From Paragemmobacter ruber (GTDB lineage Bacteria; Pseudomonadota; Alphaproteobacteria; Rhodobacterales; Rhodobacteraceae), in assembly GCF_009908315.1 (NCBI RefSeq), contig NZ_JAAATW010000001.1, positions 434,001 through 498,000 on the forward strand: 64,000 bases of DNA, in the 5' to 3' direction. The position numbers and the translations under genes are program-made. A model generated the notes under the pieces. The model saw only the letters and a program-made list of their open reading frames with translations. It searched no databases and was not told the origin of the DNA. This document shows positions 34,940-43,139 of the stretch, in pieces (positions within the stretch are counted from its first letter, which is position 1; each line of letters opens with the position of its first letter).

Positions 34940-36246
34940 TGCGGCTGAATCTTCTGCATGCCAATGACCGGGCGGGGGAGTATCCCCCGTCCTTTTATGC
35001 CGCCACGCGCGCCGAGTTCGCCCCCCTGCCCCCGCTACAGGGCGAGGTGCGGGCGGATGTCTGCGTCGTGGGGGCGGGCTATACCGGGCTGTCGGCGGCG
35101 CTGCATCTGGCGCAGCGCGGGTATCGGGTGGTGGTGCTTGAGGCGCATCGCGTGGGGTTCGGTGCCTCTGGCCGCAATGGCGGGCAGGTGGGCAGCGGGC
35201 AGCGGCTGGATCAGGAGGCGCTTGAGGCGACGGTCGGGCGGGATGACGCGCGGCGCCTCTGGGCGCTGGCGGAAGAGGCCAAGGGCATGGTGCGCGACCT
35301 GATCGCCACGCATGACATGCCGGTGCGCTATCATCCCGGCATCGCCCATGCCTGCTGGACGGCGGGCGAGGCGCGCGCCGCAGAGGCCTATGCCGAAAAG
35401 CTGCACCGCGATTATGGCTATGATCAGGTGCAGTCCCTGTCGCGTGACGAGATGGCGGCGCTGATCCCGTCGGGCGTGTTTGCCGGGGGCGAGGTGGACC
35501 GGGGCGCGGGGCATGTGCACCCGCTGAACTATGCTATCGGTCTGGCGCGGGCGGCGCAGGCGGCGGGGGCGGTGATCCATGAACGGTCAGAAGTGACGCA
35601 GATCACCCATGGGGCGCGGCCTGTGGTGCAGACGGCGGCAGGCCGGGTGACATGCGATCACCTGATCCTTGCCTGCAATGGCTATATGGGCGGGCTGGAG
35701 CCGCAGGTGGCGGCGCGGGTCATGCCCATCAACAATTTCATCCTGGCGACGGAACCCTTGGGCGACCGGGCGCGCGAGGTGCTAGCCGAACCCGTGGCGG
35801 TGGCGGATACCAAGTTCGTGGTGAATTACTGGCGCCTGTCCGAGGACAACCGCCTGCTGTTCGGCGGCGGCGAAAGCTATGGCTACCGCTTCCCCGACAT
35901 CGTGAAGACGGTGAAGAAGCCGATGCTGGACATCTATCCCGGGCTGCGGGATGTGCGGATCGACTATGCCTGGGGCGGGACGCTGGCCATCACCATGACA
36001 CGCAACCCCTGTTTCCTGCGGGTGGCGCCGAATGTCCTGTCGGCCTCGGGCTATTCGGGGCATGGGGTGGCGCTGGCCACGCTGGCCGGGCGGTTGCTTG
36101 CGGAAACGGTGGCGGGTCAATCGGAGCGGTTCGATCTGATGGGCCGTCTGCCCACCCCGCGCTTTCCCGGCGGGGCGCTGCTGCGCTGGCCGATACTGGT
36201 GCTTGCGATGACGTGGTTCTCGCTCCGCGACAGGTTGGGGTTCTAG
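34939..36246 (+). CDS. FAD-dependent amine oxidoreductase (PuuB-like, DAO family)
   Basis: A 435-aa flavoprotein: Rossmann motif CVVGAGYTGLSAALHLAQRGY (~36-55), GFGASGRNGGQVGSGQ (~73-88), and the C-terminal SASGYSGHGVALATLAGRLLAE (~370) that closes over FAD. This is the pattern of gamma-glutamylputrescine oxidases. It would oxidise the gamma-glutamylated amine to the aldehyde, releasing H2O2 and ammonia. No aldehyde dehydrogenase is adjacent. The last ~15 residues are hydrophobic (LRWPILVLAMTWFSLRD) and may touch the membrane. Confidence 0.88.
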   Translation: MRLNLLHANDRAGEYPPSFYAATRAEFAPLPPLQGEVRADVCVVGAGYTGLSAALHLAQRGYRVVVLEAHRVGFGASGRNGGQVGSGQRLDQEALEATVGRDDARRLWALAEEAKGMVRDLIATHDMPVRYHPGIAHACWTAGEARAAEAYAEKLHRDYGYDQVQSLSRDEMAALIPSGVFAGGEVDRGAGHVHPLNYAIGLARAAQAAGAVIHERSEVTQITHGARPVVQTAAGRVTCDHLILACNGYMGGLEPQVAARVMPINNFILATEPLGDRAREVLAEPVAVADTKFVVNYWRLSEDNRLLFGGGESYGYRFPDIVKTVKKPMLDIYPGLRDVRIDYAWGGTLAITMTRNPCFLRVAPNVLSASGYSGHGVALATLAGRLLAETVAGQSERFDLMGRLPTPRFPGGALLRWPILVLAMTWFSLRDRLGF

Positions 36247-36372
36247 GCGTTTCCTTTCGGCGAAATCCTGCGGATTGCAGGGGAAAACGTCACTGTCGTG
36301 AAGTTGTCACTGGAAATGTGGTCAGCGTCTCTTTACAGAAAAAGAGAAGAAGAGTTTCAGGAAAGGTGCAGG

Positions 36373-37560
36373 ATGGCCCCGGACGGACAGACGCTCGCCC
36401 CCAATGTCTATGATGCGGAAGCGATCCCCGAGGCGGCCCGGATCGAGATTGACCGACTGCTGCGCAGTGGCGATCTGTTCCGCTACACCGCGCCCGAAAA
36501 TGCCCCTGTCGCGCTGCTGGAAGCGGAGTTCGCCGCCCTACTGGGGGCACGCTACGCGCTGGCGGTTTCGTCCTGTTCGGCGGCGCTGTTCCTGTCGCTG
36601 AAGGCGCTGGATATGCCGCGCGGGGCGAAGGTTCTGATCCCGGCCTTCACCTTTGCCGCCGTGCCGTCATCGGTGGTTCATGCCGACTGCGTGCCGGTAT
36701 TGGTGGAGGTCGGCGCGAATTACCGCGTGGACATGGCGGATTTCGAGGCGAAGCTGGATGATGCGCAGGCGGTGATGATCAGCCACATGCGCGGTCACAC
36801 CTCTGACATGGATGCGATCATGGCCCTGTGCGAAGCGCGCGGCATCCCGGTGATCGAGGATGCGGCCCATTCGCTGGGGACCACTTGGAACGGGCGCAAC
36901 ATCGGCACGATCGGCAAGGTCGGCTGCTTCAGTTTCCAGTCCTACAAGCTGGTGAACGCGGGCGAAGGCGGGATCCTTGTGACCGACGATCCCGAACTGG
37001 CAGCGCGGGCGATCATCATGTCGGGCGCCTATGAGGAAAACTGGAAAAAGCATCCGGGCCTGTCGAACAGCTGCGCGCATTGGCAGAACAAGCTGCCGCT
37101 GTACAATCTGCGCATGCAGAACCTGTCGGCCGCGGTGATCCGGCCGCAACTGCCCGAAGTGGCCCGCCGCGTGACGCAGGGGCGGGCCAATCACGATTGG
37201 GTGGCGGCGCGGCTGAACACCAGCGCATGGATGCAGGTGCCCCCGGCCCTGCCGCAGGAACAGCGGGCGCCGGATTCGATCCAGTTCAACCTGACGGGCG
37301 ACTGGACGGATGACGAGGCGCGGGCCTTCCAGAAGGCTGCGAAGCGGCGCGGCATTTCGGTCCAGGTGTTCGGCCTGTCGGAGGGCAATGCCCGGGCGTT
37401 CTGGAACTGGCAGTTCCTTGGCGAGCCGCCGGAACTGCCGCAGACGCGGGCCATGCTGATGCGCGCCTGCGACGTGCGCCTGCCCGCACGGTTGACCGAG
37501 CCGGAACTGGATTACATCGCCAGTGCGATCCTTGACGCCGCGCAAGAGGTGAAGGGCTGA
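36373..37560 (+). CDS. DegT/DnrJ/EryC1/StrS family aminotransferase
   Basis: A 395-aa PLP enzyme. ALAVSSCSAALFLSLKALD (~60-78) binds the cofactor phosphate, EDAAHSLGT (~172) holds the ring-binding Asp, and the PLP Lys is in FQSYKLVNAGEGG (~200). The family usually makes amino sugars, but no sugar-nucleotide genes are near; here it follows an amine oxidation cluster and may transaminate the resulting product. The ATG at 36373 is chosen for the AAAGGTGCAGG in front; an earlier GTG at 36298 is less likely. Followed by a hairpin array. Confidence 0.87.
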   Translation: MAPDGQTLAPNVYDAEAIPEAARIEIDRLLRSGDLFRYTAPENAPVALLEAEFAALLGARYALAVSSCSAALFLSLKALDMPRGAKVLIPAFTFAAVPSSVVHADCVPVLVEVGANYRVDMADFEAKLDDAQAVMISHMRGHTSDMDAIMALCEARGIPVIEDAAHSLGTTWNGRNIGTIGKVGCFSFQSYKLVNAGEGGILVTDDPELAARAIIMSGAYEENWKKHPGLSNSCAHWQNKLPLYNLRMQNLSAAVIRPQLPEVARRVTQGRANHDWVAARLNTSAWMQVPPALPQEQRAPDSIQFNLTGDWTDDEARAFQKAAKRRGISVQVFGLSEGNARAFWNWQFLGEPPELPQTRAMLMRACDVRLPARLTEPELDYIASAILDAAQEVKG

Positions 37561-37562
37561 GG

Positions 37563-37671
37563 CGAAGAATTTTCGACGAAAATTCTTCGGTGCGATCTTT
37601 CGCAGAAAGATCGGAAAATCCTTCTGCGAAGGATTTTCGGGCGGGGCAATTTTTTCCAGTGGAAAAAATTG
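37563..37671. repeat. Array of four perfect short-loop hairpins between convergent genes
   Basis: Arms are perfect in all four, each with a 3-nt centre: 37563-37589 (CGAAGAATTTTC, centre GAC), 37593-37613 (CGATCTTTC, centre GCA), 37614-37638 (GAAAATCCTTC, centre TGC) and 37647-37671 (CAATTTTTTCC, centre AGT). Stem sequences differ between units but share AT-rich, purine/pyrimidine-split arms. They take up almost the whole 117-bp gap between the aminotransferase and LysR genes. They may jointly terminate both transcripts; no ordinary U tract is present outside the stems. Confidence 0.85.
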
Positions 37672-37677
37672 GGGGCG

Positions 37678-38625
37678 CTAAAGGACCTTGAGCGTGTCGC
37701 CCAACCAGGGCCATGCCTGTTGGGCAGGGGTGACCACCTGCGCCTGCAGAAGCAGGCGGAGGCGGGCCGCCACCTCGGCCGGCATGTCGCGCAGCACCCC
37801 GGCCCGCGCATGCAGCGACAGCGTGCGTCCCAGCGGTTCGAAGGGAAGCGGGCGCAAGTCCACGGCATCCCGAAAGCGCGCGGCTTGGTGCAGGGCCAGC
37901 GGGGTGAGGATCGTCCACCCTGCCCCGCCTGCGACCATGGCGAGGATCGGGGCATAACTGTCGAGTTCGAAGCGCGTGCCGATGCGGATGTTCTGCCGCG
38001 CCAGATGCGCGGCAATCTGGCGCCCCATCAGGTGGCGGCTGGTGTAGTGGATCAGCGGCAGGCCGGCCAGTTCGCCTGCGCCCTTCGGCGCGATGGCGAG
38101 AAAGGGTTCGGCCAGCAGGGGATGCACCTCGCGCCAGCCTTCGGACAGATCCTGCGTGGCGTCGGCCGCCACCACGATATCCAGCGCGCGGGTGGAAAGA
38201 CGCTCCAGCAGGTGATGGCTTGCCCCGGTTTCCAAGAGGAAGCGGCAGCCTTTCAGTTCCTCGGCCAGTTCCACCAGCAAGCGGGGCGTCACTTCGGCAT
38301 CCAGATCCTCGATCATGCCCAGCCGCAGCGTGGTGAGACCGGAGAGATCGGACAACGCCAGTTCCGCCCGCGCCTCGGCCTCGGCGTTCAGGATGACCTG
38401 CGCGTGGCGCAGGAACATGGTTCCTGCGGGTGTCATGGTCATGGGGCGGGCACTGCGATCCAGAAGCGTGGTGCCAAGCGCGGTTTCCAGCGACGACAGT
38501 TGCTGGCTGATGGCGGAGGGGCTGACGCCGAGGCGCCGGGCGGCGGCGCTGATCGCGCCTTCCTCGGCTGCGGCGAGAAAGACCTCGATCCCCCAGAGCG
38601 TGACGCGACCCTGGACTTCGGTCAT
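37678..38625 (-). CDS. LysR family transcriptional regulator
   Basis: A 315-aa regulator: N-terminal winged helix-turn-helix (residues ~10-68, AISAAARRLGVSPSAISQQLSSLE as the recognition region), linker helix, then a periplasmic-binding-like effector domain (~95-300). No divergently transcribed target lies beside it: phaR is upstream on the same strand with a 21-bp gap, and the amine cluster ends convergently on the other side. It may regulate itself or the amine genes; the effector is unknown. Confidence 0.92.
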   Translation of the reverse strand: MTEVQGRVTLWGIEVFLAAAEEGAISAAARRLGVSPSAISQQLSSLETALGTTLLDRSARPMTMTPAGTMFLRHAQVILNAEAEARAELALSDLSGLTTLRLGMIEDLDAEVTPRLLVELAEELKGCRFLLETGASHHLLERLSTRALDIVVAADATQDLSEGWREVHPLLAEPFLAIAPKGAGELAGLPLIHYTSRHLMGRQIAAHLARQNIRIGTRFELDSYAPILAMVAGGAGWTILTPLALHQAARFRDAVDLRPLPFEPLGRTLSLHARAGVLRDMPAEVAARLRLLLQAQVVTPAQQAWPWLGDTLKVL

Positions 38626-38646
38626 AGGTCGCGCCCCCTGCCCGTG

Positions 38647-39210
38647 TCAGAGGCGCGACAGCTTCTTCTGAAGCTCGGCCAGTTGCGACTTGATCTGGGC
38701 GAGTTCATCGTCCTTTGAGGCGGATTGGCCGTCGGCGCTGTCCTTTCCGGGGCCGGAGGCGCCCCAGCCGGGGATGCCGCCCATGAAGGCCTGAAGGAAG
38801 GCTTCCTGCTGCTTGCGCATCGCCTCGAACCCCGGCATCGCGGCCATGGGATTGGGGATGGCGGAGAGGTTTTCCAGCATCTTGGATTGCCCGTCGCGCA
38901 GCATCTCGAACGAGGCGGCGAGGAACTGCGGCACGACGGATTGCATCTCGGTCGTGTAGGAGCGGACCAGATCCGTCAGCACGTTAATGGGAAGGACATT
39001 CTCGCCCTTGGATTCGTGTTCGGCCACAATCTGCAAGAGATATTGGCGGGTCAGGTCGTCGCCAGATTTCAGATCGACGATCTGCACCTCGCGCCCGGCA
39101 CGGATGAAGCCTGCGATGTCTTCCAGCGTGACGTAATCCGACGTCTCGGTGTTATAGAGTCGGCGGCTCGCGTAGCGCTTGATCAAGAGCGGCTTGTCAC
39201 TGTCGGCCAT
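38647..39210 (-). CDS. phaR: Polyhydroxyalkanoate synthesis repressor PhaR
   Basis: A 187-aa protein. The N-terminal DNA/PHB-binding domain (KPLLIKRYASRRLYNTETSDYVTLEDIAGFIR) is the PHB_acc_N signature, followed by the accumulation-regulator repeat (~70-115) and a Gln/Lys-rich helical tail. It binds DNA and free PHB granules; polymer titrates it off the phasin promoter. Downstream of phaP on the same strand. GGGGAGGGGG precedes the ATG. Two matching CTGC-N3-GCAG elements lie before phaP. Confidence 0.95.
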   Translation of the reverse strand: MADSDKPLLIKRYASRRLYNTETSDYVTLEDIAGFIRAGREVQIVDLKSGDDLTRQYLLQIVAEHESKGENVLPINVLTDLVRSYTTEMQSVVPQFLAASFEMLRDGQSKMLENLSAIPNPMAAMPGFEAMRKQQEAFLQAFMGGIPGWGASGPGKDSADGQSASKDDELAQIKSQLAELQKKLSRL

Positions 39211-39230
39211 GGGCCCCCTCCCCTTGCGTT

Positions 39231-39258
39231 TGCAGCCGCAGTGGCCGCAGTGCAGAGA
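39231..39258. promoter_or_regulatory. TGC/GCA-rich direct repeats upstream of phaR (possible autoregulatory site)
   Basis: TGCAGCCGCAGTGG and CCGCAGTGCAG form imperfect repeats 21-48 bp before the phaR start. They resemble, but do not match exactly, the CTGC-N3-GCAG elements in front of phaP (CTGC-ACT-GCGG on the minus strand). Weak evidence for PhaR autoregulation. Confidence 0.35.
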
Positions 39259-39278
39259 AGCTTAGGCCATGAATTTTC

Positions 39279-39308
39279 AAAAAGAAAGGGCGGGCACAGG
39301 GCCCGCCC
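39279..39308 (-). terminator. Rho-independent terminator of phaP
   Basis: On the minus strand, an 8-bp stem GGGCGGGC with its complement (plus-strand arms 39288-39295 and 39301-39308) around a 5-nt loop, followed by TTTCTTTTT. It lies 52 bp after the phaP stop and before phaR, so it sets phaP apart as a separate abundant transcript. Confidence 0.9.
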
Positions 39309-39360
39309 GATGGCGCCGATCCGACAGGGAGGAGGTAGAACGGCGCGCGAACCTTGCGGA

Positions 39361-39819
39361 TTACTTCGCAGCCGCAGCAGCGGCCTTTTTCGCGGCCGTG
39401 GTCACCTCGGTGGTGGCCTTCTTGACGGCTGCGGTCGCGTCTTCCGAGAAGTCCTTGCCAGCGGCCAGCATCAGTTCGACCGTTTCCATCTGGACCTTCT
39501 TCGCCACTTCAGCAAAGGCGGCCATGTTCTCAGCGGCCATTTCGGCATAGGCCGAGGCGAAATCCGTCACGGATTTGGTGTATTCGGTCGGCTCGGTCTT
39601 GGCCTTGGACACATCGCCCAGCTTGGCGAGGGTGTCTTTGGTCCATTTTGCGGTGATCTCGGTCGATTTCTCAGCGGCTTCCAGAGCCACTTTCGACAGC
39701 TTTTCCGTCATCGCGGCCTGGGTCTTGAAGGCGTTCTGCATGGCCGACGAGTCGACGGGGAAAGAAGCCATCATGTCCTGCATGACTTTGGTGAAATCGG
39801 GGGTCTTGGTCATTTCCAT
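39361..39819 (-). CDS. phaP: Phasin family protein, PHA granule coat
   Basis: A 152-aa amphipathic helical protein, rich in Ala, Lys, Thr and Glu, with phasin_2-like pattern (FTKVMQDMMASFPVDSSAMQ at the start, then TEKLSKVALEAAEKSTEITAKW) and an Ala/Lys-rich C-terminus (TTAAKKAAAAAAK). It coats polyhydroxyalkanoate granules and limits their size. Codon use is cleaner and more biased than the neighbours, as expected for an abundant protein. Flanked by PhaR-type operators upstream and a strong terminator downstream. Confidence 0.92.
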   Translation of the reverse strand: MEMTKTPDFTKVMQDMMASFPVDSSAMQNAFKTQAAMTEKLSKVALEAAEKSTEITAKWTKDTLAKLGDVSKAKTEPTEYTKSVTDFASAYAEMAAENMAAFAEVAKKVQMETVELMLAAGKDFSEDATAAVKKATTEVTTAAKKAAAAAAK

Positions 39820-39870
39820 CGCTCCTAGCGCTCCGGGCCGAAACCCGCTTTCGTGATGCAGCAGATATAC

Positions 39871-39911
39871 ATGCTGCAGCGCAGCATTTCAAGTATTTTT
39901 CTGCGGTGCAG
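39871..39911 (-). promoter_or_regulatory. Two PhaR-type operators in front of phaP
   Basis: CTGCAGCGCAG (39874-39884) sits inside the perfect inverted repeat ATGCTGC / GCAGCAT with centre AGC (39871-39887). A second copy, CTGCGGTGCAG, is at 39901-39911. Both fit the CTGC-N3-GCAG type of site known for PhaR in Rhodobacter/Paracoccus relatives. They lie 52-92 bp before the phaP ATG, across the expected promoter. Confidence 0.8.
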
Positions 39912-39958
39912 CATGACGCGTGGGCAAGTTTTGGCGCAACCGGGAATTGCGCCGCAGA

Positions 39959-41755
39959 TCAAGCGCTTGGCGTGGACAGCACGTAGGTGCCGGGGGCTGG
40001 GGCAAGGATTTCCGCGCCCGAATCGCCCGGAACCCGCGCCTTGATCTTCTTGCCGGATCGCTGCGCCAGCCAGTCTGCCCAGACCGGCCACCAGCTGCCC
40101 TTGGTGAAGCTGGCCCCGGCTTTCCAGTCTTCGGGCGCGCCTGCAAGGGGCGCGTCGCTGGTGTAGTGGCCGTACTTGTCCTTGGAGGGCGGGTTGATGA
40201 TCCCCGCGATATGGCCGCTTTCGGCGAGGATGAAGGTCTTGTCCTTTGACCCCATCTGCTTCACCCCGTTAAAGCTGCCGCGCCAGTGGGCGATGTGGTC
40301 GGTCTCGCAGGCGACGGCGCAGAGCGGCACCTTGACATCCGACAGGTGGACCGGGCGGCCAAAGACGGGAAAGCCCGTGGTGGCGAAGCGGTCGCTCTGG
40401 CACAGGCCGCGCAGATATTCGACGGCCATCTTGGCGGGCAGGTTGGTGCCATCGCCATTCCAGTAGAGCAGATCAAAGGCGGGCGGCGCCTCGCCCATCA
40501 TGTAGCTTTTGATGGCGGGCTGATAGATCAGGTCGTTCGATCGCAGGAAGCTGAAGGTGCGCGACATGAAAAAGCGCGACAGGATCCCGTCCTGCCCCGA
40601 CTGCCGTTCGATCCCGTCGACGAAGTCGTCGTTGAGAAAGACCCCCACCTCGCCGGGGTCGGAAAAATCGGTGAGCGTGGTGAAAAGCGTGGCGGATTTT
40701 ACGGATGCGTCGCCCGCCTTTTGCAGATGCGCCACAGAGAGCGACAGGGTGGTGCCGCCGATGCAGTAGCCCACGCAATTGACCTGCGCCTCGCCGGTGA
40801 TGCGGCGCGTCTCGGCCATCGCGCGGAGGTATCCGTCGCGGATATAGTCATCCAGCCCCACGTCGCGATAGGTGGCATCGGGGTTGACCCAGGACACGAC
40901 AAAGACGGTAAAGCCCTGATCCACCATCCATTTTATCAGGCTGTTGGCGGGTTTCAGATCGAGGATGTAGAACTTGTTGATCCAGGGCGGAAAGAACAGC
41001 AGCGGCGTCTGATAAACCTTGGCCGTGCTGGGCGTGTATTGGATCAGTTCGAACATGCGGTTGCGGTAGACCACCGCGCCGGGCGTGGTGGCGAGGTTCT
41101 GGCCCACCTGAAACGCCTCTTTGTCGGCCAGTGTCACCACCAGATCGCCGGAATTCGCCTCGATGTCGTGGACGAGGTTTTCAAGCCCCTTCACAAGGCT
41201 TTCGCCATCGGTTTCCACCGCCTTTTCCAGCGCATCGGGGTTCGTGCCGAGGAAATTGGTGGGCGAGAACATATCGACGATCTGGCGGGTGAAATATTCC
41301 ACCCTGCGCCGGTCGGCGGGGTCGAGACTGTCCATGTCGCCCACCGCTTCGGTGATGGCGGCGGCGTTCATCAGGTATTGCTGTTTGAGGTAGTTGAAGA
41401 AGGGGTGGGTCTGCCACAGCGGATTGGCGAAGCGGCGGTCGGCGGGGGTGGGGTCTGGCGGGGCCTTCAATTCGCCCTTGGCCAGCACCTGCTGCGCCTC
41501 GACGTAATGCTTGAGGCTTTTGCCCCAGTAGTTGATCTGGTGTTCGAGGATCTTGGCCGGGTTCTGCATCATCTCGGCCAGATAGGCGGCGGCGGCTTTG
41601 ACATAGACCTCTGACGAGGGGCCGTGCAGCGCGTTGTCCACCTGCCTGCGCTTGGCCATGGCGGCGACGAGACGCTGGGAAAGCGCTTCGACCTTGGCGA
41701 GGTTCTCGTTCAGCCTAACGAGACGTTCGCCCGTGCCGTTGTCTTCCGTTGTCAT
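39959..41755 (-). CDS. phaC: Class I poly(3-hydroxyalkanoate) synthase
   Basis: A 598-aa polymerase joining (R)-3-hydroxyacyl-CoA units into PHA at the granule surface. The modified lipase box GYCIGG (329-334) supplies the nucleophile Cys331; the PhaC N-terminal domain (~60-240) and the later acid/His region (VACETDHIAHW ~485, ESGHIAG ~517) are present. Length fits class I (single subunit). Divergent from phaZ with a 106-bp shared control region. phaP and phaR lie downstream. Confidence 0.97.
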   Translation of the reverse strand: MTTEDNGTGERLVRLNENLAKVEALSQRLVAAMAKRRQVDNALHGPSSEVYVKAAAAYLAEMMQNPAKILEHQINYWGKSLKHYVEAQQVLAKGELKAPPDPTPADRRFANPLWQTHPFFNYLKQQYLMNAAAITEAVGDMDSLDPADRRRVEYFTRQIVDMFSPTNFLGTNPDALEKAVETDGESLVKGLENLVHDIEANSGDLVVTLADKEAFQVGQNLATTPGAVVYRNRMFELIQYTPSTAKVYQTPLLFFPPWINKFYILDLKPANSLIKWMVDQGFTVFVVSWVNPDATYRDVGLDDYIRDGYLRAMAETRRITGEAQVNCVGYCIGGTTLSLSVAHLQKAGDASVKSATLFTTLTDFSDPGEVGVFLNDDFVDGIERQSGQDGILSRFFMSRTFSFLRSNDLIYQPAIKSYMMGEAPPAFDLLYWNGDGTNLPAKMAVEYLRGLCQSDRFATTGFPVFGRPVHLSDVKVPLCAVACETDHIAHWRGSFNGVKQMGSKDKTFILAESGHIAGIINPPSKDKYGHYTSDAPLAGAPEDWKAGASFTKGSWWPVWADWLAQRSGKKIKARVPGDSGAEILAPAPGTYVLSTPSA

Positions 41756-41861
41756 ACGCCTAATTCCCCCCTATCCTCGCCGCTGTGCAGCATAGCCTTG
41801 CCGACCCGAGGGGGAAAGCTGCGAAATCGGGAGCAGGCCCCTTCCGGGCAAGGAGACGCAC

Positions 41862-43139
41862 GTGCGGTACATGTTCACCTACGATATGATGGAAACGGCG
41901 CGCAACACCAACGAGTGGTTGGGCGCGACCGCACGGGCGATGGCCTCCTATCCCGCCTTCGCCCTGTCGATGAACCCGGTGCTGCCCCTTATGGCCGCCT
42001 GGGGCGAGGTGACGGAGCGGTCCTTCGGGCGGATGGTGGCCAAGCCCGACTGGGGCATCCGGTCGATCGTCGGGCCGGATGGGACGGATCATCTGGTCGA
42101 TGTGAAGACGGTGGTCGAAAAGCCCTTCGGCAATCTGGTGCAGTTCTTCGTGCGCCGCCGGGCGCCGATGGCGCGCAAGATCATGCTGGTGGCGCCCATG
42201 TCGGGCCATTATGCCACGCTGCTGCGGTCCACGGTGGCATCGCTGCTTCCGGATGCGGATGTCTATGTCACCGACTGGCACAATGCGCGCGACATCCCCG
42301 TGTCGGCGGGCAAGTTCGATATCGAGGATTATACCCTTTACCTTGTGGATTTCATGCGGGCGCTGGGGCCCGAGGTGAACGTGATCGCCATCTGCCAACC
42401 CGCGCCGCTAACGCTGGCGGCGACGGCCTATCTGGCGGCCGAGGAACCGGCGGCGCAGCCGCGCAGCCTGACGCTGATCGGCGGGCCGATTGACCCGGAT
42501 GCCGCCGCGACCGAGGTGACGGATTTCGGGCGCCGCGTGACCATGGGGCAGTTGGAGCAGACGGTGATCCAGCGCGTGGGGTTCAAGTACAAGGGTGCGG
42601 GGCGGCTGGTCTATCCCGGGCTGATGCAGCTGCAAAGCTTCATGTCGATGAACGCCGAGCGCCATTCCAAGGCCTTTGCCGAACAGATCATGCGCGTAGC
42701 GCGGGGCGAGGCATCGGATCACGATGCGCATAACCGCTTCTATGACGAATACCTCGCCGTGATGGACATGACGGCAGAGTTCTACCTGTCCACCGTCGAG
42801 CGCATCTTCAAGAACCGCGAGATCGCGAAGAACGAATTCACCGTTGCGGGCAAGGCTGTGGATATCGGGGCGATCACGCAGGTGGCGGTGATGACGGTGG
42901 AAGGCGCGAATGACGATATCAGCGCGCCGGGGCAATGCGTGGCGGCGTTGTCGCTGCTGACCGGGCTGCCCGATGCCAAGAAGGGCCAGCATCTGGAGCC
43001 GGGCGCGGGCCATTACGGGATCTTCGCGGGCAAGAGCTGGCGGTTGAACATCCGCCCCCTGGTGCTGAGCTTCATCGACGCCAACGCGGATGGCGCCAAG
43101 GCGCGCAAGCCCAAGGTCAGCTTGGCTTCTTCGCAGTAA
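41862..43139 (+). CDS. phaZ: Intracellular PHA depolymerase
   Basis: A 425-aa alpha/beta-hydrolase of the PhaZ family: starts MRYMFTYDMMETARNTNEW, has the Cys nucleophile region VIAICQPAPLTLAA (~175), DFGRRVTMGQLEQTVIQRVGF in the lid part, and the His near GAGHYGIFAGKSWR (~390). It mobilises stored PHA inside the cell. AAGGAG lies about 8 bp upstream of an apparent GTG at 41862 (GTGCGGTAC). Its last 23 bp overlap the convergent hydrolase gene. Confidence 0.94.
   Translation: MRYMFTYDMMETARNTNEWLGATARAMASYPAFALSMNPVLPLMAAWGEVTERSFGRMVAKPDWGIRSIVGPDGTDHLVDVKTVVEKPFGNLVQFFVRRRAPMARKIMLVAPMSGHYATLLRSTVASLLPDADVYVTDWHNARDIPVSAGKFDIEDYTLYLVDFMRALGPEVNVIAICQPAPLTLAATAYLAAEEPAAQPRSLTLIGGPIDPDAAATEVTDFGRRVTMGQLEQTVIQRVGFKYKGAGRLVYPGLMQLQSFMSMNAERHSKAFAEQIMRVARGEASDHDAHNRFYDEYLAVMDMTAEFYLSTVERIFKNREIAKNEFTVAGKAVDIGAITQVAVMTVEGANDDISAPGQCVAALSLLTGLPDAKKGQHLEPGAGHYGIFAGKSWRLNIRPLVLSFIDANADGAKARKPKVSLASSQ

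Noticed and set aside
37563-37671. Hairpin array considered as a CRISPR array
   Set aside because: No constant repeat; each hairpin has a different stem sequence and there are no spacers of equal length or cas genes.
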